5,707 nt of DNA from an uncultured Deinococcales bacterium (GTDB taxonomy: Bacteria; Deinococcota; Deinococci; Deinococcales; Trueperaceae), in assembly GCA_937934635.1 (NCBI GenBank), contig CALGZD010000170.1, positions 1-5,707 on the forward strand, given 5' to 3'. A program made the position numbers and the translations under genes. Shown here piece by piece: positions 1 through 5,707 of the stretch. The notes beneath the pieces were generated by a model that was given only the letters and a program-made list of their open reading frames with translations, did not search any database and was not told where the DNA came from. Each line of letters begins with the position of its first letter. Within the stretch, counting starts at the first letter, position 1.

Positions 1-2513
1 AAGTTTGGCTCTGCATAACTAATGCGTGGATCACTGCTTAATTGTGCAGCCATACCTTCAACATCTTGATTTGCTGCTAAAGCTACAACATCAGCCGTTC
101 TGCCTTGACCACTTTCCACAACTCGAAGACCTAACTCACTGGTTAAACTTTGTAGCTTCGAAGCGTGGCTATTGCCTAAGCTCTGAACAGCAAGTCCGTT
201 ATCAGCAAGTTTAATCAGCAATTGCCCTGGAACATACTTCGGTCTGTTAGCTTGTGTAGAAGCAGACTGTGTAGCTAGCGCTTGTGACGAGGTTGCCACA
301 AGTGGAACTTGGAACTTCGACATGTCGTTATCACTAAGAAGTGTGCCTCTAATCTTTGCATTTCTCGGATCAGTCGCAGTCACTTGAACTGTAATAACTG
401 TGCTCTTCGTTTTACCGCCTGACTTACCATTGATAGTTACTGCGTAGGTTCCTGGCGCAACACTGTTCGCAACTGAAATTTTTGCAGTTGTCGCAGTTTT
501 ATTTGTGACAGGCGTAAAGCTTAAGCTTATACCTGCTGGTGGATTAGCGCCACTAAAGGTAACATCGCCAGCAAATGCGCCTACTTTGTTTACTGTAATA
601 TTACTGTTTTTGTTTGTACCTGTTCCAATTGAAAGCGTAGCAGGATTAGCTGACAAACTGTAGTCAGGTGCTGGTTGGGTAGCTTTTACGGTAAGTGGCA
701 CACTCACAGTGTGGCTCTTGCCACCACCCTCTGCTTTCACAGTCAAGGTATGGGCTTTAATCGCTGCACCACTACCAACATTTACAGTCATGTAAGTTTC
801 TGACTGGTCTGTTGTAACAGTTGCAGGGCTAAAGCTCGCTGTAATGCCAGCAGGCGGACTCACTAAGGAGAAGGTTACACCTGCGCCAAAACTGCCTTCT
901 CTAGTCACAGCAATCGGTACGTTTCTATGGACATCGCCACGTTCAAGTGCTGGAATAGCATTGACCTCTGAATTGTAGTTAATATCAAAATCGGCAGGAA
1001 CAGCTACACCACCTACTTGAGCACTCAGCCTAAAGCCTTGACGCCCTGCTGGGAAATTCACCCATAGTTCACCTGTGTAAAAGCCTGACTCTAAGTTTGG
1101 CTTAAGCGTAAGTGTCACTGGTGTTTGCTTAGTGCCAAAGGTACTGCCACTTTGTGGGCTTACATCAACCCAATCAAGGTCACCTGCTCTTGGGTTGCCA
1201 TTTTTAGTGTTATTTACAACATCTATTGTCCAAGCAATCACTGAGTTTGCTGGACCTGTATTTTGAATACCAAAGCTAGCACTTTGCGTTGCTGCAAAGG
1301 AGAGTGGGGTAATCGGAATAAAGCCCTTACCCTCTTGAATCGTACTTGTAACTTTAAAGGTACTTTGACCTAGATCGTGTTTAACTTTGACATCTGCTGT
1401 GTAAGTACCAGGGGTTAAGTCATCATTACGAGTAACAACAACTGTTTGCCTTGCTGGGTTTCCACTAGCAGGAACTGTAAGTGCGCCACTAGCTGCTGCT
1501 ACTTCAAACCACGGGGCTCGAGCCGTGCCATTGCGCTTGTTATTAGTAACTTCAACATGCCAATTGAGCGTCGTTCCCATTGGACCTTTGTTACCAACTT
1601 GGAATGATTTTGTGCCTTCAACAAGGTTTAAGTTTTGGCTTGGCATATCAGGAACTGCTTTTTTCACAGGCAACGTTAGTGTAAATGGCTTTGTGAATAA
1701 AACAGTATTTGTACCCGCCTTTTTAACATCAATGTTTAAGGTAGCTGAGTAAGTACCATTGTTCAAACCTGTTTTTGGTTTCAGGTTAATAACTGTATTT
1801 GGTTGCTGACCAATTGTGCTAGCAGAAACCGATTGGAGAGAACCTTCGTTTGGGGTCACAGTCAACCACTGATTTTGGGTTGCTGCACCATTTAGTTTCA
1901 GGTTGGTCAATCGTATTACAAATTCGATATTGGTATTGCTTTGATTCGATAAAACTATGCTGTTCGCACCAATACTACACGTCACAAGACTACCAATCGA
2001 ATTCCAAGTGACATTAACAGTAGTTACCTTAACACCATCATTGATGGCAAGCTTTGCTGTATAGCTCTTGGTTGGAGCAGAAAGATTGGCTTTAGCCTTT
2101 AGTGAAACCGTAGCCTTTGTACCACCTTGTACGCTACCTGTGCCCTGCAAAACATCGAACCAAGCAGCAGTAGCAGCGCCATCTTTCTTGAAATCAGACG
2201 CAGTCACAGCGTAGTTTAGTGTCGTTGCCGCACCACCATCATTACGAATATCAAAATTGTACTGATTCGCATCAATATCAAAGAAAATATCATTGACTGG
2301 CACAATCGCAATCACCGTAGTTGGTGTTGTTGGTTCAGGATTGGTAGGGCTAGGATTTGTGGGATTTGTAGGATTAGTAGGTGTTGTCGGATTGGTCGGA
2401 TTTGTTGGGGTTGGGTTAGGCGAAGGAGTCGGTGTCGTTCCGCCACCACAAGCAATTAAAAACAAAAGACCTAGTAGAACTAGACCTATTTTAAGGTGTC
2501 TAAAAGTTTTCAT
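1..2513 (-). CDS. Large surface lipoprotein with N-terminal Ig/BACON-like array and subtilase propeptide; 3'-partial, probable S8 protease
   Basis: The frame is open from the ATG at 2513 through the left edge, giving 837 codons without a stop. Residues 1-22 are a lipoprotein signal peptide (FRHLK, a Leu-rich core, lipobox L19-I-A-C22, then GGG). Residues 26-66 are a Pro/Asn/Thr-rich stalk. About six beta-sandwich modules follow, at roughly 67-170, 172-285, 288-392, 395-502, 505-610 and 614-712. The third and fourth are BACON-like (LNWHVEV, then APWFEV and LTPGTYTADV; IAWTIDV, then LDWVDV and LESGFYTGEL). The last two resemble each other (PPAGITASFSP, PPAGISLSFTP). After a linker, residues 760-837 match the neighbour's propeptide: YVPGQLLIKL, then SGQGRTADVV, then DPRISYAEPN. 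That motif almost always precedes an S8 catalytic domain, which should lie beyond the edge but is not seen. It is probably an anchored, possibly self-releasing protease; substrate unknown. Only one Cys (179) follows the lipidated one in the visible part. Confidence 0.9.
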   Translation of the reverse strand, partial: MKTFRHLKIGLVLLGLLFLIACGGGTTPTPSPNPTPTNPTNPTTPTNPTNPTNPSPTNPEPTTPTTVIAIVPVNDIFFDIDANQYNFDIRNDGGAATTLNYAVTASDFKKDGAATAAWFDVLQGTGSVQGGTKATVSLKAKANLSAPTKSYTAKLAINDGVKVTTVNVTWNSIGSLVTCSIGANSIVLSNQSNTNIEFVIRLTNLKLNGAATQNQWLTVTPNEGSLQSVSASTIGQQPNTVINLKPKTGLNNGTYSATLNIDVKKAGTNTVLFTKPFTLTLPVKKAVPDMPSQNLNLVEGTKSFQVGNKGPMGTTLNWHVEVTNNKRNGTARAPWFEVAAASGALTVPASGNPARQTVVVTRNDDLTPGTYTADVKVKHDLGQSTFKVTSTIQEGKGFIPITPLSFAATQSASFGIQNTGPANSVIAWTIDVVNNTKNGNPRAGDLDWVDVSPQSGSTFGTKQTPVTLTLKPNLESGFYTGELWVNFPAGRQGFRLSAQVGGVAVPADFDINYNSEVNAIPALERGDVHRNVPIAVTREGSFGAGVTFSLVSPPAGITASFSPATVTTDQSETYMTVNVGSGAAIKAHTLTVKAEGGGKSHTVSVPLTVKATQPAPDYSLSANPATLSIGTGTNKNSNITVNKVGAFAGDVTFSGANPPAGISLSFTPVTNKTATTAKISVANSVAPGTYAVTINGKSGGKTKSTVITVQVTATDPRNAKIRGTLLSDNDMSKFQVPLVATSSQALATQSASTQANRPKYVPGQLLIKLADNGLAVQSLGNSHASKLQSLTSELGLRVVESGQGRTADVVALAANQDVEGMAAQLSSDPRISYAEPN
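3..236 (-). other. Fervidolysin/I9-like subtilase propeptide segment of the large lipoprotein
   Basis: This is the coding segment for residues 760-837 of the truncated protein. It aligns by eye with residues 274-345 of the complete neighbouring subtilase: YVxGQLL, then L and GQG, ADV, a D, A and L spaced alike, then D-RI, A and PN. In S8 proteases this domain chaperones folding and inhibits the enzyme until it is cleaved. It is the main evidence that the truncated gene encodes a protease rather than only an adhesin. Confidence 0.8.
2334..2405 (-). repeat. Imperfect 9-bp tandem repeat encoding an Asn-Pro-Thr stalk
   Basis: Residues 37-60 of the large lipoprotein are built from NPT-type tripeptides (NPT, NPT, TPT, NPT, NPT, NPS, then PTNPE), encoded by degenerate 9-base units such as AATCCGACC, AATCCTACA and AATCCCACA. 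It sits just after the lipidated Cys and would act as a flexible, extended spacer holding the domain array away from the membrane. Such repeats can gain or lose in-frame units, changing stalk length without breaking the frame. Confidence 0.75.
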
Positions 2514-2539
2514 ACCCACAATCATATGCTGTGGGTATG
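2511..2539. promoter_or_regulatory. Perfect 10-bp inverted repeat enclosing the -10 box and start codon of the second lipoprotein gene
   Basis: CATACCCACA (2511-2520) and TGTGGGTATG (2530-2539) are exact reverse complements around a 9-base spacer. The arm next to the gene includes its ATG, and the spacer contains the TATGAT hexamer. Relative to a start site at 2513, the element covers about -26 to +3, a position suited to a repressor operator blocking RNA polymerase. If transcription began further upstream, the same repeat would form an mRNA hairpin hiding the start codon. The repeat is directly visible; its role is inferred and the regulator is unknown. Confidence 0.6.
2521..2526 (-). promoter_or_regulatory. 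Candidate -10 box (TATGAT) for leaderless transcription of the second lipoprotein gene
   Basis: TATGAT on the minus strand is followed by seven bases, TGTGGGT, and then the ATG at 2513, placing the expected transcription start on the A of the start codon. No Shine-Dalgarno sequence precedes the ATG. No clear -35 box lies 16-18 bases upstream. The arrangement copies that of the neighbouring protease gene (hexamer, then 8 bases, then ATG). It also argues against the in-frame upstream ATG at 2525, which overlaps the hexamer and would not be transcribed. Confidence 0.5.
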
Positions 2540-2621
2540 AAACTTAGTGTGATGTATTTGTGAGTAGCGTGATTCTTTTATGAGTAATAACTAAGTAGTA
2601 TGAGAAAATGTGTCATTTCTT

Positions 2622-2642
2622 ACACTAAATCTAGACTAGTGT
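2622..2642. repeat. Short inverted repeat after the subtilase stop codon
   Basis: ACACTA (2622-2627) pairs perfectly with TAGTGT (2637-2642) across a 9-base loop that itself contains the palindrome TCTAGA. It begins about 12 bases after the TAG stop of the subtilase gene. No T-tract follows on the minus strand, so an intrinsic terminator is doubtful. It may be a weak transcript-end structure, a protein site, or chance in AT-rich DNA. Confidence 0.25.
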
Positions 2643-2653
2643 CCACACCTAAA

Positions 2654-4732
2654 CTACTGCTCACGTCCACATAAAGTCGGAGCACCTAAAGCACGATCTA
2701 AGCAAACCAGACCTTTACCATATTCATTCGATTTACCTGCCCAAGAAGCATCGTAGTAAACACTGTCGTAAAGTCTTTGCTCTACTTGATTTGCATTCCA
2801 GTCTGGATTCTGTGACCAAACAAGTGCAAGCACTGCTGCAACATAAGGTGTTGCCATAGACGTACCTGACTGACACTTATAATCATTGTTTGGATATGTA
2901 TTTAGAATTGAACCACTGGATGTACTACACTTTGGCGGTTTGCCTGATACCAAACTTCCACCAGGTGCCATAACATCGACAGTATTTGCCCCTGTGCTAT
3001 CAAACTTAGAGAAGTTTGAGCGTTGCAAATCACTATCAAGCGACCCTACAGAAATTGCACCTGGCGCATTCGCTGGCGAAAAGACACCGTTGCCTGCATT
3101 AAAGTTTTGATTACCCGAAGCGGATACAAAAAGCTTACCAGCAGCGATAACATCTGCAACTGCCTGATGCAGTTCTACATCACCTTCACCAGCAGGTTTA
3201 CCAACACTAAAGTTCAAAATATGTGCTGGCGTCTGATTAGCAAAAACACCAGGAACATCTAGACCTGCAGCCCAGCGAATACCCTTAACTGCACTTGAAA
3301 TCGAAGAACGTTTTTCATCTGAAAAAATCTTGATTGGTTGCACTTTTACATTTGCCAGATGACTCACGCCAACCGTGCCAAGATTATTATCGCTCACTGC
3401 TGCGACAATGCCCGCCACGTGTGTGCCATGCGGGTCAAGTGGGCTTACTGGATTGTTATCAACACCATCTGTACCAAAGAAGTCACAACCAGGCACTAAA
3501 TTAGAAGCTAAGTCTTTATGTGCCGTATCTGTACCACTGTCAATCACAGCTACAACAATAGGTTGTTGACTCATTTGCTGTCTATAGTTAAGACGCTCCC
3601 AACCTTCAGCTACGCCATAATCTTTTAAGTACCACTGCTGATCAACGTAGGTATCTTGAGGAAAGTCAAAATCATGCGTCAAAGCATCTAAATAATAATT
3701 TGGCTGTGCATTGGCAATACGCATATCTTTTTTGAGAATTTCAGCAACTGCTTTAGGGTCACCAGAAATTGACATGACATCTGCGATGATACCTTGACCA
3801 TCTTCTAAGAGAAACAAGCCCTGGCTTGCATAATCAGCCATCACTTCATCTCTCTGGCTTGTATCATGCTGGCTTATGTCATTAAAACGTACTAAAAGCT
3901 GCCCACTGACGTATTCTGCATCCGCAGGATCTTGTAGCATCAAAGCTTGTGACAATAACGCTTGTGGCGCTAAGTTGTAGCGTGCATTTGGCGCTACGCA
4001 CCCTTGATAGGTTGCAACAACTTTAAGTGTTTTGCGGGCTGCATCAATACCTGAAATACCCAAATCAACTTCATAATTTCCTGGTGGAAGGTTTGAACGC
4101 AAGCTCAAACGAATAAGTGATTCCTGCCCAGCCGATAGCGAACCACTCGTTTTGTCAGCAACTAACCAGTTTGGCAAATTATCAAAAGACCAGTTTAAAA
4201 CTTTATCGCTAAATGAACCATTTTGCACATAAAAACTCGTTTGACCAAGTGCGACATTCAATCTTGAAAAGGGGCTATCAACTTTTACACTAGGTCGGTC
4301 AAGTACCGTAGCACGAATTGGGAACTGCTCAGAAACTGCTCTGCCATTGTATTGATAGGTCATCGTGAGCACCGCTGAGTAATTGCCTGCTGGCATGATG
4401 CGTCGCTTAAGGGTAACTGCACTACTTTCTAAACTCGCAAGCTCACCTGTTGTATTGGCTAATTCTAGCCACTGTGTCTGTGCTTGAGATTGTATCTGTG
4501 AGCTACCACTGTAGTTAAAGTCACTCAGTGAAGCTGTCCAAGCTAACGTACCACCACCTGCATTGCTGACAGTAACAACAGCATTTTCAGCTTCTTGCGA
4601 AAACACCAAACCTGCTGATTTCGAAATATCTGTGCTAAGGATTGGCTCTATGCCACCACAAGCAATCAAACTCATGTAAGCTAGAAGCAATAGAAGAAAC
4701 GCTTTAAAAAAACGAAGGAAAGACCAACTCAT
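2654..4732 (-). CDS. Surface lipoprotein subtilisin-like serine protease (peptidase S8) with two N-terminal BACON/Ig-like domains
   Basis: A secreted, lipid-anchored endopeptidase of 692 residues. Residues 1-25 form a type II signal peptide: Arg/Lys near the N-terminus, a Leu-rich core, and lipobox L22-I-A-C25. Gly follows the Cys, which would favour the outer membrane in a diderm. Residues about 35-143 and 147-240 are two beta-rich modules with BACON-like signatures (TLAWTASL then QWLELANTTGEL; LNWSFDNLPNWL, then SGSL and LPPGNYEVDL). Residues about 274-350 are a fervidolysin/I9-like propeptide, beginning YVSGQLLVRF and ending near IANAQPNYYL. The catalytic domain runs from about 360 to 686, with Asp398 in VIDSGTD, His435 in DPHGTHVAG, oxyanion Asn541 in SASGNQN and Ser625 in GTSMATP. 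All four are present, so it should be active. Six Cys after the lipidated one (245, 416, 602, 620, 677, 688) could form disulfides. The first ATG in frame was chosen; it lies 8 bases after a -10-like box and has no Shine-Dalgarno. The substrate is unknown. Confidence 0.95.
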   Translation of the reverse strand: MSWSFLRFFKAFLLLLLAYMSLIACGGIEPILSTDISKSAGLVFSQEAENAVVTVSNAGGGTLAWTASLSDFNYSGSSQIQSQAQTQWLELANTTGELASLESSAVTLKRRIMPAGNYSAVLTMTYQYNGRAVSEQFPIRATVLDRPSVKVDSPFSRLNVALGQTSFYVQNGSFSDKVLNWSFDNLPNWLVADKTSGSLSAGQESLIRLSLRSNLPPGNYEVDLGISGIDAARKTLKVVATYQGCVAPNARYNLAPQALLSQALMLQDPADAEYVSGQLLVRFNDISQHDTSQRDEVMADYASQGLFLLEDGQGIIADVMSISGDPKAVAEILKKDMRIANAQPNYYLDALTHDFDFPQDTYVDQQWYLKDYGVAEGWERLNYRQQMSQQPIVVAVIDSGTDTAHKDLASNLVPGCDFFGTDGVDNNPVSPLDPHGTHVAGIVAAVSDNNLGTVGVSHLANVKVQPIKIFSDEKRSSISSAVKGIRWAAGLDVPGVFANQTPAHILNFSVGKPAGEGDVELHQAVADVIAAGKLFVSASGNQNFNAGNGVFSPANAPGAISVGSLDSDLQRSNFSKFDSTGANTVDVMAPGGSLVSGKPPKCSTSSGSILNTYPNNDYKCQSGTSMATPYVAAVLALVWSQNPDWNANQVEQRLYDSVYYDASWAGKSNEYGKGLVCLDRALGAPTLCGREQ

Positions 4733-4740
4733 AATTAATC

Positions 4741-4746
4741 ATCATA
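4741..4746 (-). promoter_or_regulatory. Candidate -10 box (TATGAT) for leaderless transcription of the subtilase gene
   Basis: On the minus strand TATGAT (5 of 6 matches to TATAAT) is followed by eight bases and then the ATG at 4732. Transcription normally begins about 7 bases after a -10 box, so the mRNA would start at or one base before the ATG. This agrees with the lack of any purine-rich Shine-Dalgarno sequence before this ATG. No good TTGACA -35 box lies 16-18 bases upstream; the closest, TTGGGT, has only a 14-base spacer. The same hexamer occupies nearly the same position at the second protease gene. Confidence 0.5.
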
Positions 4747-4753
4747 AAGGAAA

Positions 4754-4773
4754 AACAGTAACCCAACAGTAAC
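4754..4773. repeat. 9-bp direct repeat, 11-bp period, upstream of the subtilase gene
   Basis: AACAGTAAC occurs exactly at 4754-4762 and again at 4765-4773, one helical turn apart. If transcription of the subtilase gene starts at or next to its ATG, the copies would cover roughly -40 to -21, the -35 and spacer zone. Same-face phased direct repeats in that position are typical of transcription-factor sites. The repeat itself is seen directly; the operator role is inferred, and no known regulator is recognised. Confidence 0.45.
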
Positions 4774-4824
4774 GTTTGATGAGGATTAACAGGTTTTACA
4801 CTAATCTCTTTTTTCATAAGACCT

Positions 4825-5707
4825 TTATGCTATTAACTTTTCATAACGAAAAAAGTAACGCCAACCTATGGTTAAGAAACGTACTACCATAAATACAACA
4901 AGACCCCACCAAACGCCTACATAACCTAAATTGAGAGGTTGTACGAGCAATAAAACTGCACAACCTGCAACAGCAGAAACAATCATGGCTACTGCTATAT
5001 AGGCAAAATCTTCATAGCCCATGAAGATACCATCAAAAACAAAAACAACTGCATTCAGCGGTTGGCTCAATACGACAAAGGCAAAGACACCATAGACAAC
5101 CGCTATCACTTCTGGGTCTTGGCTGAAGAGTTTTGGTAGCCACGGAGATAAAATAGTTAAAACTATAGCTAGGGCAATGCCTACAAGAAAGCCCAATGTT
5201 AGGAGACGATTGCAGAGGGCTCGAGCCAACCCCCTCCCCTCTTCAGTACCGCCACCTTCACCCAACATCTTCCCCACCAACGCCTGCGCCGCTATCGCTA
5301 AAGCATCAACAGTTAAAGCCAACAACAACCAAATATTATTCGCCACCTGATGCCCTGCAACTTCGACCGTACCCACACGTGTCGCAACTGCTGTGGCTAA
5401 AGTAAATGTAAAAAGAAGCGCTGCTGTACGCAAAAACCCAAACCAACCAATTTGTAAAAAACTAGCGTATTCACTAAGTTTCGGTAAAAGCAAAGGAATC
5501 TGAAAAGCAGTGCGTTGAGCAAAAAGAATAACTATAAAGCTAGCAGCACCAACATACTGAGCAATCACACTTGCCCAAGCAGCACCCTGCAAGCCCCAAC
5601 CAAATCCAAAGATAAACAGAGCATCAAGAACAACATTGACAAGATTTAGCCCAATCATAATCCAAAAGGGCACACGCATATTCTGAAAACCACGAAATAC
5701 ACCATTA
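4825..5707 (-). CDS. MATE-family (DinF-like) multidrug/cation antiporter, 5'-partial
   Basis: This is an integral inner-membrane secondary transporter. MATE proteins export organic cations or drugs in exchange for Na+ or H+; neither substrate nor coupling ion can be read here. The frame is open through the right edge, so 293 complete codons are visible, ending at TAA. The first visible residues, NGVFRGFQNMR, match the conserved loop before TM5 of DinF-type MATE proteins (usually VFRGFxDTR), so the Met codon at 5679 is internal and the true start lies outside. About eight hydrophobic segments follow, fitting TM5-TM12 of a 12-TM protein of about 440-460 residues. The segment with VAGHQVANNIWLLLALTVD followed by ALAIAAQALVG is the family's well-conserved TM7-TM8 region. 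The next loop is unusually Gly/Glu-rich (GEGGGTEEGRG). The C-terminus, RYFFRYEKLIA, is short and basic. No functional link to the proteases downstream is evident. Family assignment is secure; subfamily is likely. Confidence 0.93.
   Translation of the reverse strand, partial: NGVFRGFQNMRVPFWIMIGLNLVNVVLDALFIFGFGWGLQGAAWASVIAQYVGAASFIVILFAQRTAFQIPLLLPKLSEYASFLQIGWFGFLRTAALLFTFTLATAVATRVGTVEVAGHQVANNIWLLLALTVDALAIAAQALVGKMLGEGGGTEEGRGLARALCNRLLTLGFLVGIALAIVLTILSPWLPKLFSQDPEVIAVVYGVFAFVVLSQPLNAVVFVFDGIFMGYEDFAYIAVAMIVSAVAGCAVLLLVQPLNLGYVGVWWGLVVFMVVRFLTIGWRYFFRYEKLIA

Noticed and set aside
2523..2525. In-frame ATG four codons upstream of the chosen start of the large lipoprotein
   Set aside because: It overlaps the TATGAT box and has no Shine-Dalgarno. 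The ATG at 2513 gives a normal lipoprotein signal peptide with its positive charges near the start. If the -10 call is wrong, this start remains possible and adds only MIVG.
2603..2620. Imperfect hairpin AGAAAATG/CATTTCT between the two protease genes
   Set aside because: It has one bulge, low GC and no following T-tract. It looks like ordinary AT-rich intergenic sequence.
26..3569. Short plus-strand open frames (for example 26-214, 1525-1752, 2293-2547, 2886-3110, 3023-3262, 3375-3569)
   Set aside because: They lie antisense to well-supported lipoprotein genes and show no recognisable domain. The Gly/Val-rich one at 2293-2547 is the antisense shadow of the Asn-Pro-Thr repeat. The plus-strand frame at 5196-5405 is likewise a shadow of the MATE gene.
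4811..4829. Possible terminator after the MATE gene (CATAA/TTATG beside a T-run)
   Set aside because: The stem is only 5 bp of mostly A-T pairs and overlaps the stop codon. The T-run is on the plus strand, so on the transcribed minus strand it is an A-run, which is wrong for an intrinsic terminator.
5200..5300. C-rich patch in the MATE gene as a sign of transfer or recombination
   Set aside because: The frame stays intact and the composition is explained by a Gly/Glu/Ala-rich loop and helix (GEGGGTEEGRG and neighbouring Ala residues).
5677..5679. Met codon at 5679 as the start of the MATE gene
   Set aside because: The frame is open upstream to the edge and encodes NGVFRGFQN, a conserved MATE loop, and TM1-TM4 would be missing. 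The gene is simply cut by the window.

Overview
All three genes in this window lie on the minus strand. Two are neighbouring, divergent members of one family: surface-anchored subtilisin-type (S8) serine protease lipoproteins. Reading along the minus strand, the order is: the C-terminal two thirds of a MATE-family efflux transporter (5707-4825, 5' end outside the window); a 92-bp gap; a complete 692-residue subtilase lipoprotein (4732-2654); a 140-bp gap; and a second, larger lipoprotein (2513 to the left edge, 837 complete codons visible, no stop). The second protein is cut just as its subtilase propeptide ends, so its catalytic domain should lie beyond position 1. I see no RNA gene, insertion sequence, CRISPR array or credible plus-strand gene.

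Both lipoproteins share one plan: type II signal peptide with an L-I-A-C lipobox, beta-sandwich domains resembling the BACON/Ig-like type (two in the complete protein, about six in the larger one, which also has an Asn-Pro-Thr stalk), then a fervidolysin/I9-like propeptide. The complete protein then has a catalytic domain with Asp398, His435, Asn541 and Ser625. The binding modules are therefore N-terminal, between the membrane anchor and the propeptide. Cleavage at the propeptide junction would leave the modules on the cell and free the protease.

The most interesting non-coding signal is that both protease genes have the hexamer TATGAT 7-8 bases before their ATG and no Shine-Dalgarno sequence. 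This fits -10 elements making leaderless mRNAs. One of these -10 boxes lies between the arms of a perfect 10-bp inverted repeat that ends on the start codon. The other has a 9-bp direct repeat with 11-bp phasing just upstream. These look like two different operators and suggest the two proteases are transcribed and controlled separately.

Organism: lipoprotein signals, moderate GC (low to mid 40s by eye, not computed), a DinF-like MATE protein, several S8 proteases with the YVxGQLL propeptide motif, and apparent leaderless starts. Deinococcota-like bacteria are one good fit because leaderless transcripts and such subtilases are common there, but the GC is low for that phylum. A gammaproteobacterium or another diderm is not excluded. 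This assignment is inference.
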